A stretch of 64,000 nt of DNA, taken from Bradyrhizobium sp. CCGB12 (lineage in GTDB: Bacteria; Pseudomonadota; Alphaproteobacteria; Rhizobiales; Xanthobacteraceae). The notes under the pieces are model-generated. The model was not told the origin of the DNA and did not search any database. It saw nothing but the letters and a program-made list of their open reading frames with translations. How positions within the stretch are numbered: the first letter of the stretch is position 1; every line of letters begins with the position of its first letter. Made by a program: the position numbers and the translations under genes. The stretch covers positions 1,240,001 through 1,304,000 of the forward strand of contig NZ_JANADO010000001.1 in the NCBI RefSeq assembly GCF_024199845.1, read 5' to 3'. Shown one piece after another: positions 34,535-43,410 of the stretch.

Positions 34535-35439
34535 GCGAAAATCCAGCTCTTCGAATGCAGGGCGCGCTCGCTGGCGTCGATCAGGTCCACAACGGCAATG
34601 CCTTCGGCGAGCGAGCAGACCGGGTCGCTGCCGCTCAGCGCGGCCTGATGCATTGCCCGATAACTCGTGTCACGTTCGCTCGCGCAGGGCGTGGCGACGC
34701 CATTGACGATCAGGGCGCCGCCAACGAGATCGGCTTCGATCGTCTCGTCGGCGAGATTGATGCGGATCCGGCGCAGGCCGGCGCGGTCAAGATAGTCGAG
34801 ATGAACCTGCACGACCTGTGCCCGCGCCATCTCCATCAGCAGTGCGAGGTGGTCTTCGACCTCGAGATCGCGCGCGCCAGAGGCCCCGCCGAGCGCAGCC
34901 ACGCGTTGCCACGGCCCGAACAGCCAGAGCAGATAGTCGAGCTCATGGCTCAGGTCACGCAGCACGCCGCCTCCGGCGGCAACCGTCGAGGAAGCGGTAT
35001 CGCGGTGGTCGCGACCGGGCCGCCAATCCCTGATGTCCTGTCCGACATAGGCCGAGACCGTGATAGCGGAGCGTCCCTCGAGCCGCCGGAAGAGCGCGAC
35101 CATCACCGGATGGAAGCGCAGATTGTAGGCGACGAACAGCTTTGCGAAGGGGAGGGCTGGCAGCGGCTCGGGCCTTGCGAGCATCGGCTTCTCGACCAGA
35201 ACGGTCCCTTGAAAACCCGCCTCTGCAAGCTCGCGCAAGGCGTGGACGTGCTGTGCCGTCTCGGTGGCGATGACGACATAGTCGACCTGGCCGCGCGAAA
35301 GCGCCTCGCTGAGGCTGCGGTGATCGCCGCCGCCCCGGCGGCTGACCGTTGAGACCGCAAGGCCGAGTTCAGCGAGGATGCGCGCATGGCGCGTTCCGAT
35401 CGAACCCAGGCCTGCGACCACCGCGGTGCGTGCGCTCAC
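34531..35439 (-). CDS. Gfo/Idh/MocA-family oxidoreductase (PtmF position)
   Basis: 302-residue NAD(P)-dependent oxidoreductase. Rossmann start AVVAGLGSIGTRHARIL, DYVVIATETAQHVHAL, the family EKP motif as VLVEKPML near residue 102, and the GGGVLRDLSHELDYLLWLFG stretch. It lies between PtmE and the CMP-transferase with 4-bp overlaps on both sides, the place taken by ptmF in Campylobacter. In that pathway PtmA and PtmF are reported to act before GDP activation of glucosamine; I recall this and could not verify it here. Fold certain, role inferred. Confidence 0.82.
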   Translation of the reverse strand: MSARTAVVAGLGSIGTRHARILAELGLAVSTVSRRGGGDHRSLSEALSRGQVDYVVIATETAQHVHALRELAEAGFQGTVLVEKPMLARPEPLPALPFAKLFVAYNLRFHPVMVALFRRLEGRSAITVSAYVGQDIRDWRPGRDHRDTASSTVAAGGGVLRDLSHELDYLLWLFGPWQRVAALGGASGARDLEVEDHLALLMEMARAQVVQVHLDYLDRAGLRRIRINLADETIEADLVGGALIVNGVATPCASERDTSYRAMHQAALSGSDPVCSLAEGIAVVDLIDASERALHSKSWIFA

Positions 35440-36482
35440 TGGAAGACCTCGTGAAACTCGGCATGCGCCTGCTCGAAATCTTCGACCCGGCCGATGTCGA
35501 GCCAGTACTCCCGGATCGGATACACCGCGACGCGGCCCTCGTTCGCGACCACGCGCTCCAGAACCGCCGGCATGTCGACCCTGACGTCGCGGTCGACGAG
35601 CCGGAAGACGGTGGGACCAATGACGTAGATTCCGGCGCTCACGAACCAGCTCTCGGTCGGTTTTTCCCGGATGACCTGGAGATATCCTTCGGTTGCGGTG
35701 ACGACGCCGTAGGGGACGTGAACCTTGTGCTCGCGCACCGCCATCGTCGCCTCGGCCGGCGTTGCATTGTGGAAGTCGACCAGCGCGCCGTAATTGATGG
35801 TCGTCAGGATATCGCCATTGGTCACGACGAGCGGCAGGTCGGGCGTCGAGGGAAACAGTCCGAGCGCGCCTGCGGTGCCGAGACGCTCGGTTTCATGGAT
35901 GTAGCGGATCGTTGCGCCGAAGCTGGTGCCGTCGCCGAAATGGTTCTGGATCAACTCGGCCTTATAGTTCACCGAGATGAAGATGTTCCGAAATCCCTGC
36001 TGAACGAAGTTGCGCACGATGGTCTCGATCAGTGGGCGGCCACCGACGTGAAGCATTGGCTTCGGCATTTCGCGCGTCAGCGCGCCCAACCGCTCGCCCA
36101 GACCACCGGCCATGATCAGCACCGGATTTTCGTATTGCGGCGCTTCGAGCAGCTCGTCGAAGGTTTCGACGCCGATGACGTTGCCGTTGGCATCGAGCAG
36201 TGGAAGCTGCTTGATCGATCTCTGCCGCATCAGGCGCAGGCGTTCGTCGCGGGGCAGGGCGACGGAAGCCGAGACCGGGCTGGCGTTCATCATGTCGATC
36301 GCGCGGCCGGTCAGCGGGATGCCGCGCAACAGCCCGCGCCTGATATCGCCGTCGGTGACAATGCCAGCGAGTCTGCCGTTGTCGAGGACCAACGCAATCT
36401 GGATGCTGCCGCTCTCGATGGCGGCAATGGCCTCGCTCACCGTGGCTTCCGTTCCGACGATGGCCTTTTGCCAGGACTTCAT
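35436..36482 (-). CDS. ptmE: PtmE/LegX-like guanylyltransferase with N-terminal CBS domains
   Basis: 348-residue fusion: a CBS pair at residues 1-115 (VTDGDIRRGLLRG, LPLLDANGNVIGV), then a nucleotidyltransferase at 120-348 starting VLIMAGGLGERLGALTREMPKPMLHVGGRP. This layout is that of Campylobacter PtmE, which makes the GDP-linked glucosamine precursor of legionaminic acid. The CBS part may sense a nucleotide, giving allosteric control. The ATG at 36482 has GAGG nine bases upstream; the ORF's extra 13 residues are not needed. An 80-bp gap separates it from the formyltransferase, and it overlaps the next gene by 4 bp. Confidence 0.9.
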   Translation of the reverse strand: MKSWQKAIVGTEATVSEAIAAIESGSIQIALVLDNGRLAGIVTDGDIRRGLLRGIPLTGRAIDMMNASPVSASVALPRDERLRLMRQRSIKQLPLLDANGNVIGVETFDELLEAPQYENPVLIMAGGLGERLGALTREMPKPMLHVGGRPLIETIVRNFVQQGFRNIFISVNYKAELIQNHFGDGTSFGATIRYIHETERLGTAGALGLFPSTPDLPLVVTNGDILTTINYGALVDFHNATPAEATMAVREHKVHVPYGVVTATEGYLQVIREKPTESWFVSAGIYVIGPTVFRLVDRDVRVDMPAVLERVVANEGRVAVYPIREYWLDIGRVEDFEQAHAEFHEVFQ

Positions 36483-36562
36483 GGTGATGGACCTCGCGGC
36501 TGCGCCCGAGACGGCGCTCACCCGATCAGAAAGCTGCTATATCGCGGCTGCGAACGGGGACG

Positions 36563-37561
36563 TCAATCCCTGCGGCCGAGCCCCAGTTTGATCTCCAGAG
36601 CCGCTAATTTCGCCTCGGCCTGCGCCAAGGCGGCTGTGAGGTTTCGGCCCAAGCGGCTGCCCCGCGTTGCGGTCGGAACGAGCGCCGCGCCTAGGGTGCC
36701 GTCGGTTCCGACCGGCGCCCAGCGCGTGATCCGAATGAAGCTGTCGCCGGTCTTGACCAGGATGCCGCCATTGTCCCTGCCGATTACCTCGCCGGGCGCA
36801 CCGACATAGGATCGCGCGCCCGGGATCAGCTCGGCTGCAACGAGGGCGTAGGACCTATCTTTCCAGATCGTGCGCGCGCCGGGGCCGGGCGGCACCAGTG
36901 CGCGGACGAAACGCTCGAGCGCGACGCTGCCGGATGACCAATCGATCTCCTCGTCGCCCGGCCTGCGTCGGCAGCAATAAAGGCCGACCGGATCGATCGT
37001 CGACTGCATGATGCGCTTGTCGGTGCCGTGATAGACGTCGGAGATCGCCTCGACGAGCGTATCGGCGCAAAGCGTCTCGGCTATCTCGAGCAGCGTTGCA
37101 TAGGTGTCGGTTGCGGAGATCGGCACCTTGATCTGCCGCACGATGTCGCCGGTGTCGATGCCGAGATCGACCCAGTGAACCGTGATGCCGAACTCGGCCT
37201 CGCCGTTGATCAGCGCCCAGGTCAGCGGATTGCGGCCGCGATAGAACGGCAGCGCGCCGGCATGACAATTGAGCGTGCCACGCGGCGGCAGCGCCAGAAT
37301 GGTCTCGCGGAGGATCTGGTCATAGGACATCGAGACGTGAAGCTCGGCCGCAAAGGCCGCGATCTCGGCAAGGCTCTCCGGCGCATTGACGGCCGCAGGC
37401 TTCAGCACAGGAATGCCCTTGGCCTCCGCGAGCGCGAGAAGCGTCGAATCGGGCCGGGACGCGCGCACCGCGACGAAGGCGATGGTGTAGCGGGGATCGT
37501 CGATCAGTCGGGCGAAGGCGCGTTGTGCCCAGACGCCGTCGCCGAAATAGCCGATCCTCAT
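36563..37561 (-). CDS. Sugar N-formyltransferase
   Basis: 332-residue protein of the methionyl-tRNA formyltransferase fold. The catalytic triad is visible as N98 and H100 (LNCHAGALPFYRGRNP) and D136 in GIDTGDIV; the Asn-to-Asp distance (38) equals that in the ArnA formyltransferase domain. An Fmt-C-like domain follows at about 205-295, with a helical tail. It needs N10-formyl-tetrahydrofolate. Relatives formylate 4-amino groups of NDP-4-amino-4,6-dideoxy sugars (ArnA, VioF, WbkC). It overlaps legI by 4 bp and stands in a pathway where the acetyltransferase LegH is missing. A perosamine substrate is the alternative, given the Per-like gene at 12435-13556. Confidence 0.9.
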   Translation of the reverse strand: MRIGYFGDGVWAQRAFARLIDDPRYTIAFVAVRASRPDSTLLALAEAKGIPVLKPAAVNAPESLAEIAAFAAELHVSMSYDQILRETILALPPRGTLNCHAGALPFYRGRNPLTWALINGEAEFGITVHWVDLGIDTGDIVRQIKVPISATDTYATLLEIAETLCADTLVEAISDVYHGTDKRIMQSTIDPVGLYCCRRRPGDEEIDWSSGSVALERFVRALVPPGPGARTIWKDRSYALVAAELIPGARSYVGAPGEVIGRDNGGILVKTGDSFIRITRWAPVGTDGTLGAALVPTATRGSRLGRNLTAALAQAEAKLAALEIKLGLGRRD

Positions 37562-38625
37562 AGCGGCTCTTCCTCGTCATAAGGACGGGTGACCGTGGTG
37601 CCGATCAGCGACCAATATTCGATCGGCGGCCGGCCGGACCCTGGTCGCTTGCAGGTGAGATCCTCGGGCGCAAGCACGTCGCCGATCTTCAGCGCGCGCG
37701 CGGCCACGATGCTCTTGCGGGCGATGTCGATGTTCTTGATCTCGGAATTCCTGGGCGTCTTGATGCCGTCGCCACGCGCCTGCTCGATGCGACGGATGGC
37801 GGAGACCATGCGCTTGAAATCGCCGGGCTCGAGGGATGCCGCATGATCCGGCCCCTCGGCGTTACGGTCGAGGGTGAGGTGCTTCTCGATGATCGTGGCG
37901 CTCATCGCCACCGCCGCCAGCGAGATCTCGATACCGTCAGTATGGTCGGAATAGCCGACCGGAAGCTGGAAGGCGGTCCGCATCGTCTGCATCGCCGCAA
38001 GGTTCACGTCCTCGGACGGGCAGGGATATTCGGTGGTGCAGTGGAGCAGGCTGACCCGCTCGGACAATCGGGTGCGGGCTTCGCCGTCCCGCCATGCGGC
38101 GCGGAAGGCCGCAAGACCGGGCGGCGTGTTGCTGCGGCCGTAGCCGTGCGCAAGCACGCCCAGCGCCTCCTCGACCTCGATCAGCGTCGCCATGCCGGTC
38201 GACAGGATCAGCGGCATGTCCGCGCGCGCGATCGCATGCAGCAGCGGCGCATTGGTGAGGTCCCCCGAGCCGATCTTGATCCGGGGGAGGCCCAGCGTGA
38301 GCAGGAAATTCAGCGACTGATGATCGAACGGCGTCGACAAGAATTCAATACCGCGCTCCCTGGCGCGGGCGATCAGCGGCGGATGCGCCGCATGCGGCAG
38401 TTCGAGCCGCTTCAGCATCGCCTGCTGACTCTCGGCGGCGTCCGTCGTGCGCTGCTGGTAATCGGCCTTGCGCGCGCGCTTGCCGGCGAGCGAGTTGGCG
38501 TTGAAGGTCTGGAACTTGACGATGTCGGCGCCGGCATCGGCGGCCGCATCGACGAGGGCGAGGGCCGTTTCCAGGCTGCCGGAATGATTGACGCCGGCCT
38601 CGGCGATGATGAGCGTGCGCGTCAT
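37558..38625 (-). CDS. legI: Legionaminate/N-acylneuraminate synthase (NeuB family)
   Basis: 355-residue synthase that condenses phosphoenolpyruvate with a 2-acylamino-mannose-type sugar. NeuB domain: IIAEAGVNHSGS, DIVKFQTFNA, FLSTPFDHQS, KIGSGDLTN, STGMATLIEVEEAL, LLHCTTEYPCP, GYSDHTDGIEIS and IEKHLTLDRNAEGPDHAAS. A SAF domain follows from about residue 290 (RKSIVAARALKIGDVL). It overlaps both neighbours by 4 bp. The presence of LegB, LegC, LegG and PtmE in the same operon indicates legionaminic acid or a close derivative rather than sialic acid. Confidence 0.93.
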   Translation of the reverse strand: MTRTLIIAEAGVNHSGSLETALALVDAAADAGADIVKFQTFNANSLAGKRARKADYQQRTTDAAESQQAMLKRLELPHAAHPPLIARARERGIEFLSTPFDHQSLNFLLTLGLPRIKIGSGDLTNAPLLHAIARADMPLILSTGMATLIEVEEALGVLAHGYGRSNTPPGLAAFRAAWRDGEARTRLSERVSLLHCTTEYPCPSEDVNLAAMQTMRTAFQLPVGYSDHTDGIEISLAAVAMSATIIEKHLTLDRNAEGPDHAASLEPGDFKRMVSAIRRIEQARGDGIKTPRNSEIKNIDIARKSIVAARALKIGDVLAPEDLTCKRPGSGRPPIEYWSLIGTTVTRPYDEEEPL

Positions 38626-39791
38626 GTCGCGGCCTCGCCGTCGTAAAAACCCTTCTTCAGCAGGGTGTTGAAATCGGCAATCGCCGCAATCTTGTCGGCG
38701 ACGCGGCGACTGGTCTCGCCGTCGCCGTAGGGACTGACCGTCGGCTGCCGTCCGCGCGCGAGCGCGTCGGCGATCGCCTTCGAGATCGATGTGCGATCGG
38801 GCGCGGCGTGGAACACGGAGGCGGCGCGCTCACGTCCCTTCTGCCGGTCGCCGATGTCGACCGTCGGAACGTTGAGCGAGGGCGCTTCATAGATGCCGCT
38901 CGACGAATTGCCGACGACGACATCGGCCTGGTTCATCAGGCTGATGTAGCGAAGTTGGCCGAGGGAGGCGACCGCGATGGCGTTCGCCCGACCGGCGACG
39001 AAGGCCTTGATCCGCTCGTTGAGCGCGCGGCCTTCCGCATCGGCATTCGCAAGCGTGAAGAACAGGCTGAATTCCGGATCGAGCGCGGCGAGCGATGCGA
39101 ACAATTCATCCAGCGCGCCGACCGAACGGTCCATCTCGACCGTAACAGGATGGAACGTGACCAGGACATTGCGCTTGCCGAGCGTCATCCCGACCTCGCG
39201 GCCGATGGTCTCGCGATCCATCAGCTTGAGGCGCTTGATCGAATCGATGCCGGGCGAGCCCACGGTGAAGATGCGTGCCGGGTCCTCGCCGAGCCGGGCC
39301 AACCGCCGCGCCGAGTCGGCGTTGGTGGCAAAATGCAGGTGCGACATCTTGGTGATGGCGTGGCGGATGGCCTCGTCGATCGCACCTTCGGTCACGTCGC
39401 CGCCGAACAGATGCGCCATCGGCAGCCGCATGAACATCGCGGCCTGCGCCGCCGCAAAGGTCTCGTAGCGGTCGCCGAGCACGACGACGAGGTCCGGCTT
39501 CAGCCGGGCGAAGGCGTCAGCAAATCCGATCACGCCAAGGCCGACCGACTTGGAGACGCCGACCCCGGAATCGCTCGAAAGCAGTGTCTCGACGCTTTCG
39601 TCGACCTCAAAACCTTCGTCCCGGATGTTGTCGATGGTATAGCCGAACTCGGGCGACAGATGCATGCCGGTGGCGACGAGCTGAAGCGTCAAGCCGGGCG
39701 TTTCCCGGATCGCCCGCATTGGCCAGATGATGAGGCCGAAATCGGCGCGGCTGCCCGTGACGAAGCAGATCTTTCGGCTTGGTTCACTCAT
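38622..39791 (-). CDS. legG: LegG/NeuC-type UDP(GDP)-sugar hydrolysing 2-epimerase
   Basis: 389-residue GT-B-fold enzyme that removes the nucleotide and inverts C2 to give the manno-configured sugar for LegI. Visible: ICFVTGSRADFGLI, LVATGMHLSPEFG, GDRYETFAAAQAA, AHLFGGDVTEGAIDEAIRHAITKMSHLHF, VTFHPVTVE, and NSSSGIYEAPSLNVPTVDIGDRQKGRERA. All are signatures of the hydrolysing 2-epimerase group. It overlaps legC by 8 bp and legI by 4 bp. Confidence 0.93.
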   Translation of the reverse strand: MSEPSRKICFVTGSRADFGLIIWPMRAIRETPGLTLQLVATGMHLSPEFGYTIDNIRDEGFEVDESVETLLSSDSGVGVSKSVGLGVIGFADAFARLKPDLVVVLGDRYETFAAAQAAMFMRLPMAHLFGGDVTEGAIDEAIRHAITKMSHLHFATNADSARRLARLGEDPARIFTVGSPGIDSIKRLKLMDRETIGREVGMTLGKRNVLVTFHPVTVEMDRSVGALDELFASLAALDPEFSLFFTLANADAEGRALNERIKAFVAGRANAIAVASLGQLRYISLMNQADVVVGNSSSGIYEAPSLNVPTVDIGDRQKGRERAASVFHAAPDRTSISKAIADALARGRQPTVSPYGDGETSRRVADKIAAIADFNTLLKKGFYDGEAAT

Positions 39792-40995
39792 CGCGGGCCC
39801 GGATGCTGGCGCTGGAGGGAAGGTTGATCAGGCGGCGCTCGATCGATTCGGCGGTGCCGAGATCGCCACGCGGGTTTTGCGCGAACATCGGCAAGCGGTG
39901 CATCAACGTCCAGGCCGGGCGCGCGCCGAAGCCGGCGTCGTTCAGCGCGGCGAGCACGTCGTCGCGCCGGCCGGCATGGACCTCGTCGAGCAGGATCGCA
40001 TTGAGCCAGTAATTGCTCGTGGTGTCCTTCGGCTCCCGCGAGAAGCGGACGCCGGGCACACTCACGAAGACGCGCTCATAGGCCGCGGCCAACCGGCGCT
40101 TGCTCGCCAGGAACCCGTCGAGCTGCTCGAGCTGCGCGCAGCCGAGCGCGGCGTTCAAATTGGGCAGGCGATAGTTGAAGCCGACCTCGTCATGGATGAA
40201 GGCCCATTTGTGCGGCAGCTTTGCCGTCGTCGTCAGATGCTTGGCACGGCGTCCCAGTTCCTCGTCATTGGTGAGGATGGCTCCCCCGCCGCCTGTGGTG
40301 ACGATCTTGTTGCCGTTGAAGCTGAGGGCCGCGAGGCGCGCCCGCGATCCCACCGCGTGGCCCTTGTAGGTCGATCCGAGCGACTCCGCGGCGTCTTCCA
40401 CCAGCGCGATGCTCCACTCGTCCGCGAGGGCGGCGATCGCATCCAGATCGACGGGGTGCCCGAACGTGTGCATCGGAGCGATCGCCGCGATGCGGCGGCC
40501 AGTCTCGCGATTGATGGTGCCGGTCGCGGTCTTCTGCGCGACCGCGTCCAGGCGCACCGCGAGCGCACCCGCGTCCATGCCGAGCGTTTCGAACGAGCTG
40601 TCGACGAAGTGCGGCACAGCCCCGCAATAGGCGATCGCGTTCGTCGTCGCGATGAAGGTCAGCGCCGGCGAGATGACCTCGTCGCCGGGCTCGACGCCCG
40701 CGAGGCGGAAGCAGGCATGCAGCGCGGCCGTGCCATTGACGACGGCAACCGCGCGCTTGGCGCCGGTGATTTCCTCGAGCATGCGCTCGAACCGGTCGAC
40801 GAACGGGCCGACCGAAGAGACGAAGGTGCTTTTGATGCACTCTTCGAGATAGGCGACCTCGTTGCCGGCAAATACCGGTTCGTGCAGGCCGAGGATTCCA
40901 TTGGGGGTTCCCACCGCGCGCCGTACGGCGTCGACGATCGTCTCTGGCTCGAAGTCTGATCTGGTCACGGGACTGTCCACCATCGCCTCAGACAT
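39784..40995 (-). CDS. legC: LegC-family aminotransferase
   Basis: PLP aminotransferase of the DegT family (403 aa from the ATG at 40995; an ATG at 40983 is also possible). The LegC start PLHEPVFAGNE-like stretch appears as LGLHEPVFAGNEVAYLEECI, followed by VNGTAALHACFRLAGV, ISPALTFIATTNAI, LVEDAAESLGS and LSFNGNKIVTTGGGGAIL with the Schiff-base Lys in NGNK. It adds the 4-amino group to the keto sugar from LegB. It overlaps LegB (8 bp) and LegG, consistent with the pathway order. Confidence 0.92.
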   Translation of the reverse strand: MSEAMVDSPVTRSDFEPETIVDAVRRAVGTPNGILGLHEPVFAGNEVAYLEECIKSTFVSSVGPFVDRFERMLEEITGAKRAVAVVNGTAALHACFRLAGVEPGDEVISPALTFIATTNAIAYCGAVPHFVDSSFETLGMDAGALAVRLDAVAQKTATGTINRETGRRIAAIAPMHTFGHPVDLDAIAALADEWSIALVEDAAESLGSTYKGHAVGSRARLAALSFNGNKIVTTGGGGAILTNDEELGRRAKHLTTTAKLPHKWAFIHDEVGFNYRLPNLNAALGCAQLEQLDGFLASKRRLAAAYERVFVSVPGVRFSREPKDTTSNYWLNAILLDEVHAGRRDDVLAALNDAGFGARPAWTLMHRLPMFAQNPRGDLGTAESIERRLINLPSSASIRARDE

Positions 40996-42007
40996 TGTAG
41001 ACGTCAGCCTTGTAGCGGTTGAGATTTGTGGGATTGGTGAACCAGTTGACCGTCTTGACCATGCCGCGGCGCATGCCGTCGACACCGCCGAATTCGGGGC
41101 TCCAGCCGAGTTGCTGGCGTGCCTTGGAATTGTCGGCCCAGAGCCGCTCGACCTCGCTGTTGGCGGGGCGCAGGCGCGCCTCGTCGGTCTCGATTTCGAT
41201 CGGCGTTCCCATGACGTCGGCGATCATCTGTGCGGTCGCGCCGACCGAGATCTCAAAACCGCTGCCGAGATTGATGGTCTGACCGACGACCTGTTCCGCA
41301 GGCGCCGTGAGGCCCGCGATCAGGCCGCGTGCAGTGTCGGTGACGAAGGAGAAATCCCGGGTCGGGCTGACGGCGCCGAGGCGGATCTTCCGCTTGCCGG
41401 TCGCGATCTGGCTGATGATCGTCGGGATCACCGCGCGCGCCGATTGCCGCGGACCGAAGGTGTTGAACGGGCGGATCACCACGACCGGCATGTCGAACGA
41501 AGCCTGGAACGACAGCGCCATCTGATCGGAGGCGATCTTCGAGGCTGAGTAGGGCGACTGTCCGACCAGCGGATGGCTTTCCTTGATCGGAACGCTCTGC
41601 GCCGTGCCGTAGACCTCGCTGGTCGACGTCTGCACGAAGCGGCGCACGCCGGCCATGCGCGCGGCCTGGAGCACGTTCACGGTGCCGCGAACGTTGGTCT
41701 CGACATAGGAATCCGGCGCAACATAGGAGAACGGGATCGCGATCAGCGCCGCCAGATGCAGCACGTCGGTGCAGCCGCTCGCGGCCTGGATCATGAAATG
41801 GGGATCGCGGATGTCGCCGGCAACAACCTCGACGGACGTCATCACGCCGGGCGAGACCGTGTCGAGCCAGCCCCAGGAGCTGAAGGAGTTGTAGTAGACG
41901 ACCGCCTTGACGCGGGCGCCGGCCTTCACCAGTTCCTCGACGACATGCGAGCCGATGAAGCCATCGCTGCCGGTGACGAGGACGCGGGCGTCCCTCAGAT
42001 CTTCCAT
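40988..42007 (-). CDS. legB: LegB-type NDP-N-acetylglucosamine 4,6-dehydratase
   Basis: Extended SDR (339 aa from the ATG at 42007, with GGGG six bases upstream; a TTG 12 bp earlier is less likely). VLVTGSDGFIGSHV is the Rossmann motif, KAVVYYNSFSSWGWLD is a stretch specific to LegB-like dehydratases, TSTSEVYGTA and SPYSASKI give the catalytic set. It makes the 4-keto-6-deoxy intermediate from GDP-GlcNAc. A 119-bp gap separates it from the upstream heptose-type fusion gene, so an internal promoter is possible. Confidence 0.92.
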   Translation of the reverse strand: MEDLRDARVLVTGSDGFIGSHVVEELVKAGARVKAVVYYNSFSSWGWLDTVSPGVMTSVEVVAGDIRDPHFMIQAASGCTDVLHLAALIAIPFSYVAPDSYVETNVRGTVNVLQAARMAGVRRFVQTSTSEVYGTAQSVPIKESHPLVGQSPYSASKIASDQMALSFQASFDMPVVVIRPFNTFGPRQSARAVIPTIISQIATGKRKIRLGAVSPTRDFSFVTDTARGLIAGLTAPAEQVVGQTINLGSGFEISVGATAQMIADVMGTPIEIETDEARLRPANSEVERLWADNSKARQQLGWSPEFGGVDGMRRGMVKTVNWFTNPTNLNRYKADVYNV

Positions 42008-42138
42008 GCCGGACCCCAAAAGGCGATTAAGCCAGTATTCGCAACAAGATGGCGCTATAGCACACTAGCCGCCGCGTGCAACAGAGCACCGTTCGGCATC
42101 CGCCAAATGCCCGGGGGAGGCAGCGCTTTTGGGCACCT

Positions 42139-43341
42139 CTAGGCGGTCCTGGCCGGTATCAGGCGTTGCTTCACGAATGCTTCCAGATTCCCGCCCGAAA
42201 ACAGATGGCCGGCCACGCCGGCCGCCTGCGCCGCCTCCATGTCGGTTTCCTTGTCGCCGATCACCATGCTGCGCGTCATGTCGACGGGAAAGCGCCCGAG
42301 AAGGTCGGTGATCATGCCGGGCGCCGGCTTGCGTCGGTCGCTCGTACGGCAATAGCGCGCGACCGTGCCGTCGGGATGATCAGGGCAGTATTCGAACGCG
42401 TCGATATGCGCGCCGATCGGCGCCATCTGGTCCGCCATCCAGCGATGCAGGGTGACGACGTGGTGCTCTTCGTAGTAGCCGCGCGCGACGCCGGACTGGT
42501 TGGTGATGACGAAGGCAAAATAGCCGGCGTCGTTGACGGCTTTCACGGCCTCGCGGGCGCCATCGATCCATTCGAGCTTGTGCGTTTCGAACGTGTATCC
42601 TGAATCGTGGTTGAGGACGCCGTCGCGATCGAAGAACACGGCCGGCCGCCGCAGCTTCTCCCGCAATTCACGATCGGCGCGCGCGAAATCGTCTGGAATG
42701 CCAATGTCGATGAAGTAGCCGCGATAGGCCGTGCCCCGCAGCGCCCCCGACGCGGCAAGGCCGGGGAACACGTCCTGCTCGAGCGAGGCGGGAAGCTTCG
42801 CGATGTCGGCGAGAATGGATTTGTCGACGACGTAGATGCCGGCATTGACCGGTCCCGTGGCGCCCGCGCCAGGGGCGATGAAGTCACGCACCACGTCGCC
42901 TTCGAGCACGACGCGGCCGTACCGATCGCCGACGACGCCGTCGCGCAGCGCCATATGAACGCGGCCGTCATCGGCCCGCGCGATCAAGTCGAGCATGTTG
43001 AAGTCGAACAGCGAGTCACCATTGAGCAGCAGGAAACGGTCGTGCAGCAGGTCGCGCGCATGCACGAGCGCCCCGCCGGTGCCGAGCGGCTCGATCTCGC
43101 GCGATACGAGGATCTTCGCCCGGCCCCTGGTCGCATTGCCATAATGGGTCTCGACGATCTCGGCCTTGTGTCCTGCGAGCAGGAGTATCTCATCGAACAC
43201 GTCATAGCGTACGAGCTCGTCGATCAGCGTGTCGAGAAACGGCCGCCCGCCGACGTCGAGCATCGGCTTCGGAACCAGCCTGGTGCGCTCACCTAGCCGG
43301 GTGCCCAGCCCTCCGACGAGGATGGCGGCCTGTCTCAACAT
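42139..43341 (-). CDS. Fusion of sugar-phosphate nucleotidyltransferase (HddC-like) and HAD-IIIA phosphatase (GmhB-like)
   Basis: 400-residue bifunctional protein. Residues 1-230 form a nucleotidyltransferase (AILVGGLGTRLGERTRLVPKPML, GTGGALVHA, LLNGDSLFDF) like D-glycero-D-manno-heptose-1-phosphate guanylyltransferase. Residues 233-395 are a HAD-IIIA phosphatase, with AVFFDRDGVLN carrying nucleophile D238 and D240, ITNQSGVARG, a CPDHPDG..C zinc-loop-like segment, RRKPAPGM and MVIGDKETDMEAA. In the GDP-heptose pathway these two steps are consecutive (bisphosphate phosphatase, then guanylyltransferase). GmhA and HddA are not in the window. It heads the long operon. Confidence 0.87.
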   Translation of the reverse strand: MLRQAAILVGGLGTRLGERTRLVPKPMLDVGGRPFLDTLIDELVRYDVFDEILLLAGHKAEIVETHYGNATRGRAKILVSREIEPLGTGGALVHARDLLHDRFLLLNGDSLFDFNMLDLIARADDGRVHMALRDGVVGDRYGRVVLEGDVVRDFIAPGAGATGPVNAGIYVVDKSILADIAKLPASLEQDVFPGLAASGALRGTAYRGYFIDIGIPDDFARADRELREKLRRPAVFFDRDGVLNHDSGYTFETHKLEWIDGAREAVKAVNDAGYFAFVITNQSGVARGYYEEHHVVTLHRWMADQMAPIGAHIDAFEYCPDHPDGTVARYCRTSDRRKPAPGMITDLLGRFPVDMTRSMVIGDKETDMEAAQAAGVAGHLFSGGNLEAFVKQRLIPARTA

Positions 43342-43410
43342 GAAAGGGGAATCGTCCGAGCAGCGCGTTGCTCGGCGCCGCCCCCCGTTCCCGTGCGCGC
43401 TGTGTGAATC

